Positions 26,737-34,544 of a stretch of 64,000 nucleotides of DNA are shown here, piece after piece. Where the stretch lies: NCBI RefSeq assembly GCF_026898155.1, contig NZ_CP114029.1:4568001-4632000 (forward strand), in the 5' to 3' direction. The position numbers were made by a program, and so were the translations under genes. Origin of the DNA: Jiella pelagia. GTDB lineage: Bacteria; Pseudomonadota; Alphaproteobacteria; Rhizobiales; Rhizobiaceae. Within the stretch, counting starts at the first letter, position 1. Each line of letters begins with the position of its first letter. Under the pieces are notes generated by a model. It was not told the origin of the DNA, ran no database searches, and saw nothing but the letters and a program-made list of their open reading frames with translations.

Positions 26737-28113
26737 GGTAGTGTCCGCGCTGGTGGTGGAAAATCGGACGTCAGAAGGTGTGACGGAGGTGGCCACCGGA
26801 TTGGCCGGCTAAGGTGGAGTTGCGAGACTTCAACCTGACCGGAGCACCCGATGACCGAGGACAGACTACCGCTTGCCGAGCTTCTGGCGAAAGCGGGAGA
26901 CGGCGATTTCCTGAGGACGATTGCCGAGAGTGTTATGCAGCTTCTGATGGAGGCCGACGTGGAGGGCATGATCGGCGCCGGGCGTCATGAACGCACCCTG
27001 GAGCGGGCGACCTATCGCAACGGCTACCGGGACCGTTCGCTCGACACGCGGCTCGGCTCCTTACAGCTTCGTATCCCCAAGCTTCGGCAGGGCAGCTACT
27101 TCCCGCCGTTTCTGGAACCGAGGAAGCTCTCGGAGAAGGCCTTGGTCGCAGTCATCCAGGAGGCCTGGATCAGCGGCGTCTCAACTCGCAGGGTCGACGA
27201 TCTGGTGCAGGCCATGGGGCTGTCGGGGATCGGCAAGAGCACGGTATCGAAGCTGTGCAAGGACATCGACGAGCGCGTCGGCGGCTTCCTCGATCGCCCG
27301 CTTGCCGGCGACTGGCCCTATCTCTGGCTGGACGCGACCTATTTGAAGCAGCGCGAAGGCGGAAGGATCATCTCGGTCGCGGCGATAATCGCCGTGGCGG
27401 TGAACACGGACGGCAAGCGCGAGATCGTGGGCCTCCACATCGGCCCGTCGGAAGCGGAGACCTTCTGGTCGACCTTCCTCAAGAGCCTGGTGCGCCGCGG
27501 CCTGTCCGGCGTGAAGCTGGTGATCTCGGATGCCCACGAAGGGCTGAAGGCGGCCATCCGCCGGGTGTTCAGCGCCTCCTGGCAGCGCTGCCGCGTCCAC
27601 TGGATGCGCAACGCCTTGTCTTATGTCCCGAAGGCGCAGCAGAGCATGGCGGCGGCTGCCATGCGCCAAGCCTTCATCCAACCCGATCGCGCCGCTGCCA
27701 GTCAGGCGCTGCGCCATGTCGCCGATCAACTCCGGGACAAGTGCCCCAAGCTCGGCAGCTTCATCGACGACAGCGAGACCGACGTGCTGGCGCATCTGGA
27801 CTTCCCCAGCCAGCACCGGACCCGGATCCATTCGACCAATTCCCTGGAGCGCCTGAACAAGGAGGTGAAGCGGCGCGCCGATGTCGTCGGCATCTTCCCG
27901 AACGAGAGCCTCCATCATCCGCCTCATCGGCGCCGTCCTCCTCGAGGCCAACGACGAATGGCAGACGCAGAACCGCTACATGCAGACCGAACCGATGGCC
28001 GAACTCATGGCCGCCAGAACCAAACCCGAAACCGCACGTATTTCCACCGCAGCCGCCTGAAACGGAGCCGCTTCAGTCACACCCAAATTTCCACCACGTT
28101 GACGGACGCGACC
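26737..28113 (+). mobile_element. IS256-family insertion sequence with 8-bp target duplication
   Basis: 1,377-bp element. Left end GGTAGTGTCCGCGCTGGTGG and right end (reverse strand) GGTCGCGTCCGTCAACGTGG are imperfect inverted repeats. The flanks carry a direct repeat CAGAATTG (26729-26736 and 28114-28121), the size expected for IS256 transposition, so this is an undisturbed and probably recent insertion. It holds one transposase gene. A 112-bp relative of the left end occurs at 15935-16046. Confidence 0.85.
26851..28060 (+). CDS. IS256-family transposase, apparent frameshift
   Basis: DDE transposase of the mutator type. Conserved parts: VEGMIGAGRHERTLERATYRNGYR at the N-terminus, the DDE region with WLDATYLKQREGGRI (first Asp), VISDAHEGLKAAI (second Asp) and STNSLERLNKEVKRRADVVGIFPN (catalytic Glu). 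The frame breaks at GAGCCTC (27906-27912); with GAGCTC the end reads NESSIIRLIGAVLLEANDEWQ, and the protein has 402 residues with a TGA at 28058-28060. Probably an active-length transposase. Confidence 0.9.
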
Positions 28114-28144
28114 CAGAATTGACAATTCTTCTCTGATTGGGGTC

Positions 28145-28402
28145 GTTGAGGTCAAGCTCCCTGTTTTGTTCGCGGCCGGATCATGTCGCCCCGTGGGCCG
28201 CATGCTTCTCTTCGCGGTCGGCGTCCGAGCCGCCGCATGATGGGGTCCAGAAGGCTTGGTGTCTCAATCTGTTTCACGACCTGATCGGCCTTTGCCGATG
28301 GGTCCAGAATCGAAGCGAGATCACCCAACCTCTCGTCCCCACGGGAACGATCCGGGTTACCCTTGCGGGTGTGTCAGTGTGCCTTTCCCTTTCGTGGGCT
28401 CC
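28145..28402 (-). other. Non-coding end of the IS110-type element, candidate guide-RNA region
   Basis: 258 bp between the recombinase stop and the inverted repeat, with no open frame I can support. In IS1111-type elements the target-selecting RNA (bridge RNA or seekRNA) is encoded in this end. I did not fold it, so this is assignment by position. Confidence 0.3.
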
Positions 28403-29449
28403 TTATGAGGCGACAGCGACGCTGGCGCTCGGCTCTTTTCCAAAGCGAAAGTCTTCGCCCTCGCTCCACATCCGGTGCAGGATGACAGCGAGCTTTCTGG
28501 CCACTGCAACACGCGCCCGCGCCATGCCGCGGCGCCGGGCGATCTGCATGCCCCAAGCTTTCAGGCTCGACCATTTCTTCGAGCGCACGAGCAGCGAGTT
28601 TGCTGCTTCGTAAAGAACGGAGCGAGTCAGTTCGTCGCCGCATCGGCTGATCCGGCCCTGGATGTCGGTTTCGCCCGATTGATAGCGTGACGGGGTCAGT
28701 CCGAGGTGGACGCCGACATCTCTGGAATGACGGAAACGCTCCGGTCGATCGATGGTGGCGCGGAAGGCGAGCGCCGTGATCGGGCCGACGCCTGGAACGC
28801 TCATCAGCCGTCGGCACGTCTCCTCACTTTTGACGATGTCGAGAACCTGCTTCGTCAGCGTGGCGAGCTGCTCCATCATCGTCTTAAGGACGGCGAGAAG
28901 CGGTCTGATCAAGTCCATGACATCGGGATCGCTCGCCGCCATCTCGCGAACTCGTTGGTCGAATGCAGTGCGACTGGGCTTGCCGAGTTTGATGCCGGCT
29001 TCGCGCAGGATCGCGCGCACGACATTCTCGATCGAACCCATCTCGCTCAGGATCGTGCGGCGGGCCACGAGAAGCGAGCGCCAAAGACGGGATTGCCGCG
29101 ATTTGACGTGAACCTCGCGAAACCAACCCGTGCGCATGATCTGAGCCAGAGCGCGGGCGTCATTGCGATCGGTCTTATTGGGCATCGTCTTCATCGCCGC
29201 ATTGGCCTTGCGCGTTTCGATGCAGATCGCCGGCCACCCGGCATCGCGCAGCCCATCATGGAGCCAGGCCGAGAGCGGGCATGCTTCGAGGCCGATCCGT
29301 TCAAGGCGGCGGTCGACAGTTCGCAACGAAATGACCAGGGCTTCGGGCTCGCTCGCCGATCGCAGTTCTTTGACGATCTCGCCATTCTCGTCGACGATGC
29401 AGATCGACGTCTCTTCCAGCGAGACGTCCAGTCCGGCATAGTATCTCAT
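28403..29449 (-). CDS. IS110-family transposase (DEDD recombinase)
   Basis: 348 residues from the ATG at 29449. N-terminal RuvC-like DEDD domain: YYAGLDVSLEETSICIVDE (first Asp), CIETRKANAAMKTMPNKTDRNDARALAQIM (Glu and two Asp). C-terminal Tnp domain: LMSVPGVGPITALAF and GLTPSRYQSGE with the conserved serine. Full length with no disruption. The protein acts with an element-encoded RNA to choose the target. Orientation is opposite to the neighbouring IS256 transposase. Confidence 0.93.
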   Translation of the reverse strand: MRYYAGLDVSLEETSICIVDENGEIVKELRSASEPEALVISLRTVDRRLERIGLEACPLSAWLHDGLRDAGWPAICIETRKANAAMKTMPNKTDRNDARALAQIMRTGWFREVHVKSRQSRLWRSLLVARRTILSEMGSIENVVRAILREAGIKLGKPSRTAFDQRVREMAASDPDVMDLIRPLLAVLKTMMEQLATLTKQVLDIVKSEETCRRLMSVPGVGPITALAFRATIDRPERFRHSRDVGVHLGLTPSRYQSGETDIQGRISRCGDELTRSVLYEAANSLLVRSKKWSSLKAWGMQIARRRGMARARVAVARKLAVILHRMWSEGEDFRFGKEPSASVAVAS

Positions 29450-29593
29450 GGCTGCTTCCTCTCGATGCTTGTGGCCGATCAACACGGACCACGTTTTACC
29501 ATCTTGAAGGGAGCAGCCGCCGCTGCGGCCGAGACCCCAATCACCCCATCTGTTTCAGATTCTGAGGCGGTGGCGACGATTGGAACGCTAATC

Positions 29594-29734
29594 TCAGCCG
29601 ATCAGCGCGAGCCGGATCGTCAGGGCGATCGCCCCGACCATGCCGACGCCGGCCATCCAGAACAGGACGAACCAGAGCCAGCGTTGCCAGCGCGGGCGTT
29701 CGTCGGCTTCCCGTCTAACGTCGTCCGGGGTCAA
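29594..29734 (-). CDS. DUF2474 small membrane peptide (CydX-like, bd oxidase accessory)
   Basis: 46-residue peptide translated from a TTG at 29734 that overlaps the cydB stop (TTGA). One transmembrane helix (about residues 19-43, WLWFVLFWMAGVGMVGAIALT) follows a charged start TPDDVRREADERPRWQR. DUF2474 peptides lie after cydB/cioB in cyanide-insensitive bd oxidases and are thought to play the stabilising role of CydX. The unusual start codon and small size would hide it from many gene callers. Confidence 0.75.
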   Translation of the reverse strand: MTPDDVRREADERPRWQRWLWFVLFWMAGVGMVGAIALTIRLALIG

Positions 29735-30735
29735 TGGTGGTATCCCTCGCCCTCGCGCACCTTGCCGCGGAAGATCCAGTAGGCAAAGCCGGTATAGATC
29801 AGGATCGCCGGGATCAGCACGGCGGCGCCGACGAGGAGGAAGATCAGGCTGGATTCCGGCGCGGCCGCCTGCCAGATCGTCACGTCCGGCGGGATGATGT
29901 TCGGATAGAAATTGATCCCGAGCCCGACGAAGCAGAGCAGGAACAGGCCGAGCACCGAGAAGAACGGCCGGTAGTGGCGCCCCGCCAGGAGGGACTGAAA
30001 CAGGCTGAAGGCGAAGACCATGAGCAGCAGCGGCACCCAGGCAACGCTGGCGAACTGCGCCGTCGAGGAAAACCAGCGCGTATAGAATTCCGGCTGCAGA
30101 TAGGCCATCCACAGGCTGACGATGCCGATCGCCGCAAGCGTGGCTCCGGCGAGGACATAGGCGTAGCGGCGGGCGATGTCGTGGACGTCGCCTTCGGTCT
30201 TCATCACCAGCCAGGTCGCGCCGAGCAGCGCGTAGCCGGCGACGACGGCAACGCCCGTCATCAGCGAGAACGGCGTCAGCCAGTCGAACCAGCCGCCGGC
30301 ATAGGCGCGGTTCGAGACTTCGATGCCCTGCACCAGTGTACCGAGCGCGAGACCCTGGCAGAAGGCCGCGACGAGCGAGCCGGTGAAGAACGAGACGTCC
30401 CACATCCAGCGGCCACGCACCGTCTTGAACCGGTATTCGAAGGCGACGCCGCGAAAGATCAGCGCGAGCAGCATGGCGATGATCGGCGCGTAGAGCGCCG
30501 GCATGATGATCGCATAGGCCAGAGGGAAGACGGCGAAGAGGCCGCCGCCGCCGAGCACCAGCCAGGTTTCGTTGCCGTCCCAGATCGGCGCGACGGAGTT
30601 CATCGCCGTGTCGCGGCTCTCGTGCCGGCCGAGAAACGGAAAGAGGATCCCCGTTCCCAGATCGAAGCCGTCGAGGACGACATAGGCGAAGACGGCGAAG
30701 GCGATGAGGAACGCCCAGAGAACCGCGAAATCCAT
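29731..30735 (-). CDS. cydB: Cytochrome bd-type quinol oxidase subunit II (CydB/CioB)
   Basis: Membrane subunit of the bd-type terminal oxidase, 334 residues with eight to nine helices. Recognisable segments are YVVLDGFDLGTGILFPFL near the N-terminus, APIWDGNETWLVLGGGGLFAVFPLAYA (family signature) and LIFRGVAFEYRFK. It lies 9 bp downstream of cydA and overlaps the DUF2474 peptide. Confidence 0.95.
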   Translation of the reverse strand: MDFAVLWAFLIAFAVFAYVVLDGFDLGTGILFPFLGRHESRDTAMNSVAPIWDGNETWLVLGGGGLFAVFPLAYAIIMPALYAPIIAMLLALIFRGVAFEYRFKTVRGRWMWDVSFFTGSLVAAFCQGLALGTLVQGIEVSNRAYAGGWFDWLTPFSLMTGVAVVAGYALLGATWLVMKTEGDVHDIARRYAYVLAGATLAAIGIVSLWMAYLQPEFYTRWFSSTAQFASVAWVPLLLMVFAFSLFQSLLAGRHYRPFFSVLGLFLLCFVGLGINFYPNIIPPDVTIWQAAAPESSLIFLLVGAAVLIPAILIYTGFAYWIFRGKVREGEGYHH

Positions 30736-30744
30736 GGCTGTCTC

Positions 30745-32163
30745 CTATTCCGCCGGGTCAGGGACGTTGCGCCCCTCCAGGGAGGGAGCCGGCGTGATGC
30801 CGGCCGTCCGCGTCGGCTGATGCGGCGTGTCCTCCTCGTAGGGGCTCGGCGCCTTGCCCATCAGCCGCAGGATATAGAAGGTGCCGGCGCCGAAGAGCAG
30901 GAAATAGACAATGATGAAAGCGACGAGCGAGGCGCCGACCGCCGGCGCGCTGACCGGCGAATGACTCTCCGCCGTGCGCAGGAGGCCGTAGACGGTGAAG
31001 GGCTGGCGGCCCATCTCCGTCGTCACCCAGCCGCACAGGACGGCGACGAAACCGGCCGGCGACATCAGGATCATCGCCCGCTGCAGCCAATGGGACTCGT
31101 AGAGCGAGCCCCGGTATCGCTTCCACAGCGACCAGAGGCCGACCCCCAGCATGGCGAAGCCGATCGCCACCATGACCCGGAACGTCCAGAAGATGACGGT
31201 CGAGTTCGGCCAGTTCTCGCGCGGGAATTCCTTCAGGCCCTTCACCTGACCGTCGAGCGAATGGGTGAGGATCAGCGAACCGAGATAGGGAACATTGAGG
31301 GCGTAGTCGGTCGTCGCCGTCTCCATGTTCGGAATGCCGAACAGGGTGAGCGGCATCGGGTGGTCGGTGTTGGTCTCGAAATGGCCCTCCATCGCCGCGA
31401 CCTTGGCCGGCTGATGCTCCAGCGTGTTCACGCCGTGGAAGTCGCCCGCGACGATCTGCAGCGGCGCGATGATCGTCGCCATCCACAGCGCCATGGAGAA
31501 CATCACCCGCGCGCTCGCATTGTAGCGGTTGCGCAGGAGGTGGAACGCCCCGACGCCGCCGACGACGAAGGCCGTCGTCAGATAGGCCGCGAGCACCATG
31601 TGGACGAGGCGGTAGGGGAAGGACGGGTTGAAGACGATCGCCCACCAGTCTTCCGGAACGAACTGCCCGACGGCATTGATGCCGTAGCCCTGCGGCGTCT
31701 GCATCCAGGAATTCACCGACAAGATCCAGAAGGCCGAGAACAGCGTGCCAAGCGCGACGACGAGGGTGGCGAAGAAATGCAGGCCGTTGCCGACCTTCTT
31801 CTGGCCGAACAGCATGATGCCGAGGAAGCCGGCCTCGAGGAAGAAGGCCGAGAGCACTTCATAGCCCATCAAGGGGCCGAGGATCGGCCCGGTCTTGTCC
31901 GAAAACACCGACCAGTTCGTGCCGAACTGGTAGCTCATCACGATGCCCGAGACGACGCCCATGCCGAAGGACACGGCGAAGATCTTCACCCAGTACTTGA
32001 AGGTGTCCATGTAGACCGGCTTGCCGGTCGCCAGCCACAGGCCTTCCAGCACCGCCAGATAGGAGGCGAGGCCGATGGTGAAGGCGGGGAAAATGATATG
32101 GAACGAGACGGTAAAGGCGAACTGGAAACGGGCCAGGTCGACGGGATCGAAGCCCTCGAACAT
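30745..32163 (-). CDS. cydA: Cytochrome bd-type quinol oxidase subunit I (CydA/CioA)
   Basis: Heme-bearing subunit, 472 residues. An axial-ligand His is at 22 (FTVSFHIIFPAFTIG); the proton-path glutamates lie in GYEVLSAFFLEAGFLGIMLFG (about 98-118); SYQFGTNWSVF and GRQPFTVYGLLRT are also conserved. At 472 residues it is shorter than E. coli CydA (about 520), as expected for the short Q-loop cyanide-insensitive (Cio) branch, which the DUF2474 gene supports. First gene of a cydA-cydB-DUF2474 operon; oxidises ubiquinol and reduces oxygen to water. Confidence 0.95.
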   Translation of the reverse strand: MFEGFDPVDLARFQFAFTVSFHIIFPAFTIGLASYLAVLEGLWLATGKPVYMDTFKYWVKIFAVSFGMGVVSGIVMSYQFGTNWSVFSDKTGPILGPLMGYEVLSAFFLEAGFLGIMLFGQKKVGNGLHFFATLVVALGTLFSAFWILSVNSWMQTPQGYGINAVGQFVPEDWWAIVFNPSFPYRLVHMVLAAYLTTAFVVGGVGAFHLLRNRYNASARVMFSMALWMATIIAPLQIVAGDFHGVNTLEHQPAKVAAMEGHFETNTDHPMPLTLFGIPNMETATTDYALNVPYLGSLILTHSLDGQVKGLKEFPRENWPNSTVIFWTFRVMVAIGFAMLGVGLWSLWKRYRGSLYESHWLQRAMILMSPAGFVAVLCGWVTTEMGRQPFTVYGLLRTAESHSPVSAPAVGASLVAFIIVYFLLFGAGTFYILRLMGKAPSPYEEDTPHQPTRTAGITPAPSLEGRNVPDPAE

Positions 32164-32300
32164 TTCAAGGCTCCCGGTTGTTTCGGACGGTCGTTGTCTG
32201 GACCCTATCTAAGCATCCTGCAACGCAGCGCGAGGCGAATGCGACCTTTTTTCGCTCTTTGCGCTATGCATTTTGAGGACGGCGGGAACGAGCGGAGGAC

Positions 32301-33596
32301 ATGATGGACGAAGCGCAGACGAAACGGCTTTTGGAAGAGATATTTACCGCCTGCGTCGGCGCGGCCCATCCGGCGAAGATCCTGGCGGAGCATCTGCCCG
32401 AGCCGCCGTCCGGCCGCATCGTCGTACTCGCCGCCGGCAAGGCCGCGGCCTCCATGGCATCCGCCGTCTTCGAGCACTACCGCGACGCCTGCGGCCTCGA
32501 TCCTGCCCGGATCACCGGCGTTGCAGTGACGCGCGAGGGCTATGCGCTGCCAGCAGGCCCGATCCGCGTCGTCGAGGCCGGCCATCCCTTGCCGAACGAG
32601 GCGGGGCTCGCGGCGACCGAGGAGGTGCTGGAACTCGCCGCCGGCGCAGGGCCGGACGATCTGGTGCTGGCGCTGATCTCCGGCGGCGGCTCGGCCAACT
32701 GGCTGGCGCCGGCGGGCGGCGTCTCGCTCGCCGACAAGCAGGCGGTGACGAAGGCGCTGCTGCGCAGCGGCGCGGGGATCGGCGAGATCAACACCGTCCG
32801 CAAGCACCTGTCGAAGATCAAGGGCGGCCGGCTCGCGGCGGCCGCAAGAGCGAACGGCGCGCGGCTGGTGACGCTGGCGATTTCCGACGTGCCGGGGGAC
32901 GACCCGAGCGTCATCGCCTCCGGCCCGACGGTGCCCGATGCGTCGACCCTCGACGAGGCCCTGGCGATCGTCGAAAGCCGCGTCATCGCGCTGCCGGAAA
33001 GCTGCCGGGCGGCCTTGAACGATCCCGCCAACGAGAGCCCGAAGCCGGGCGATCCAGCCTTCGAAGCTGCCGACTTCGCCATCGTCGCGACGCCCGCCGA
33101 GGCGCTCGCGGCTGCCGCTGAGGCGGCGGAAGCCGCTGGCTACCGCGTCGAAAATCTCGGCGCCGACCTCGAGGGCGAGGCGCGCGACGTCGCGGCCGAG
33201 CATGCAAGGCTGGCTCTGGCCGCGATGGCGTGCGGCGAAAAGCTCGCCATCCTGTCGGGCGGCGAACTCACCGTGACGATCCGCGGCGAGGGGAAGGGCG
33301 GTCCGAACCAGGAATATGCGCTGGCCCTCGCGGTCGCCCTTAAGGGCGCAGAAGGCATCGCCGCGCTCTCCGGCGACACCGACGGCACCGACGGCGGCAC
33401 CGGCCTTGCCACCGACCCGGCCGGCGCCTTCGTCCTGCCCTCGACGCTGGAGCGGGCGCGGGCGGGCGGCCTCGATCCGGCAGCAGCTTTGGCGGCCAAC
33501 GATTCGACCGGCTTCTTCACGGCGATCGGCGATCTGCTGGAGCCGGGGCCGACGCATACGAACGTCAACGATTGCCGGGTGATTTTGATAGGGTGA
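32301..33596 (+). CDS. Glycerate 2-kinase (DUF4147/MOFRL family)
   Basis: Phosphorylates D-glycerate, 431 residues. N-terminal glycerate-kinase domain with VVLAAGKAAASMASAVFEHY, VEAGHPLPNEAG, LALISGGGSANWLAPA and TVRKHLSKIKGGRLA; C-terminal MOFRL domain with GGPNQEYALALAV and SGDTDGTDGGTGLATDP. Annotated by some databases as hydroxypyruvate reductase (TtuD) because of an old name; the sequence is kinase type. It may salvage glycerate from photorespiratory glycolate in a RuBisCO-bearing cell or from sugar acids. Divergent from the cyd operon. Confidence 0.9.
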   Translation: MMDEAQTKRLLEEIFTACVGAAHPAKILAEHLPEPPSGRIVVLAAGKAAASMASAVFEHYRDACGLDPARITGVAVTREGYALPAGPIRVVEAGHPLPNEAGLAATEEVLELAAGAGPDDLVLALISGGGSANWLAPAGGVSLADKQAVTKALLRSGAGIGEINTVRKHLSKIKGGRLAAAARANGARLVTLAISDVPGDDPSVIASGPTVPDASTLDEALAIVESRVIALPESCRAALNDPANESPKPGDPAFEAADFAIVATPAEALAAAAEAAEAAGYRVENLGADLEGEARDVAAEHARLALAAMACGEKLAILSGGELTVTIRGEGKGGPNQEYALALAVALKGAEGIAALSGDTDGTDGGTGLATDPAGAFVLPSTLERARAGGLDPAAALAANDSTGFFTAIGDLLEPGPTHTNVNDCRVILIG

Positions 33597-33673
33597 GCAG
33601 AGGGTGGGCGCGTCGCTCGCATCCGTAGCGATGATGCTTGCCGCAAGATTTATTTGTCACTACGAACAGGGCG

Positions 33674-33949
33674 ATGATGCGCCTTTGCTACGATCCTGCA
33701 AAGCGTGAGATCACGCTCGCCATGCGTGGTCTCGACTTCGAGGATGCTGCCGAGGTTTTTGCCGGGATCACCTTCGACCGGAGAGACGACAGGCATGATT
33801 ACGGTGAAGAGCGTTTCATCACCGTGGGATGGTTGAGAGGCAGAATGGTCGTCCTGGTTTGGACGCCCCGTGGCGATACACGCCACATCATTTCGATGAG
33901 GAAGGCCAATGACCGCGAACAGGCCCGCTACCGAACCCACATGGACTGA
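33674..33949 (+). CDS. brnT: BrnT-family ribonuclease toxin
   Basis: Toxin of a type II toxin-antitoxin pair, about 91 residues. BrnT landmarks are CYDPAKREITLAMRGLDFEDAAEVF near the start, DRRDDRHDYGEERFITVGWLRGR in the middle and RHIISMRKANDREQARY at the C-terminus. BrnT proteins are RelE-like RNases that block translation. The start could be either of two adjacent ATGs (33674, 33677). The end overlaps brnA by 41 bp, the usual arrangement. Confidence 0.88.
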   Translation: MMRLCYDPAKREITLAMRGLDFEDAAEVFAGITFDRRDDRHDYGEERFITVGWLRGRMVVLVWTPRGDTRHIISMRKANDREQARYRTHMD

Positions 33950-34193
33950 TCCGGACGACGCCCCCGAACTGACCGACGCGTGGTTTGCCGGAGCGACGGT
34001 TCACGAAGGCGGCGTCGTCAGGCGGCTTCCCGGCCAGCGCGGACGCGGGCGAAAGCCGGCGAAGGAATCCGTGACGCTGAGGCTCGATCCGGATGTTCTG
34101 GCCTATTTCAGGAGCACCGGGCCCGGCTGGCAGACCCGCCTCAACGATGCGCTGAAGGGCATCGTCGCGAAAACGTCCGAGGGGCGCCGATGA
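33909..34193 (+). CDS. brnA: BrnA-family antitoxin
   Basis: 94-residue antitoxin with the C-terminal ribbon-helix-helix DNA-binding part of BrnA (SVTLRLDPDVLAYFRSTGPGWQTRLNDALKGIV). It neutralises BrnT and probably represses the operon. It overlaps brnT at its start and a further small frame at its stop (ATGA). A GAGGCTC at 34079-34085 lies in the normal reading frame here. Confidence 0.88.
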   Translation: MTANRPATEPTWTDPDDAPELTDAWFAGATVHEGGVVRRLPGQRGRGRKPAKESVTLRLDPDVLAYFRSTGPGWQTRLNDALKGIVAKTSEGRR

Positions 34194-34390
34194 AGAGGAT
34201 GTCTATGCTCTATGTCGGGACCACTTCATTTTTCGCAGAGCACTTTGGTCGGTTTCAGGACCGGTTTCTAGCCGTTGCGGCTCGTCGTTTCGATCGAGCC
34301 ATCGAGCAAGATGTTGAAGCTGGCCGCTGGGATGATTTCGCGTCTCGGGCCGCCGCAGAATTCCTCGCGGGCCGGATTTCGTCGCTATAG
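34190..34390 (+). CDS. Small hypothetical protein coupled to brnTA
   Basis: 66-residue frame beginning ATGA on the brnA stop. The second half (AIEQDVEAGRWDDFASRAAAEFLAGRISSL) is charged and helical and looks like the tail of a small antitoxin or adaptor, but I cannot place it in a family. Overlap with brnA argues that it is translated; lack of a known homologue argues caution. Confidence 0.45.
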   Translation: MKRMSMLYVGTTSFFAEHFGRFQDRFLAVAARRFDRAIEQDVEAGRWDDFASRAAAEFLAGRISSL

Positions 34391-34544
34391 GCGTCTCTGC
34401 CGCCGTATTGCGATTCTGTGGACAGCCGCATCTGCGGCGGCCATGTCACACCGCGGCGTGCTAGTCTCATCCTGGTGCTGGTCGCCGCTCCGGCGTTCCA
34501 CGCGCCGCCCCGCCAAACCCACGCCCGATCCACCCGAAAGGCAG

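Larger units (their letters stand above)
28134..29543 (-). mobile_element. IS110/IS1111-family element (limits approximate)
   Basis: About 1.4 kb around an IS110-type recombinase gene, bounded by an 11-bp inverted repeat: TGATTGGGGTC at 28134-28144 and GACCCCAATCA at 29533-29543. Subterminal repeats of this size are a feature of the IS1111 subgroup. A second inverted block, TGAAACAGA (26724-26732) and TCTGTTTCA (29549-29557), lies just outside, with the IS256 insertion interrupting it on the left. The real ends may therefore extend slightly further. Elements of this family are guided by a structured RNA from their non-coding end. Confidence 0.6.

Noticed and set aside
26583..26969. Minus-strand frame spanning the IS256 left end
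   Set aside because: It crosses the insertion boundary and target duplication, so it cannot be an old gene; no recognisable domain.
29734..32304. 856-codon plus-strand open frame opposite cydAB
   Set aside because: Shadow frame of GC-rich cydA and cydB; its charged composition has no domain, and the minus-strand genes are unambiguous.
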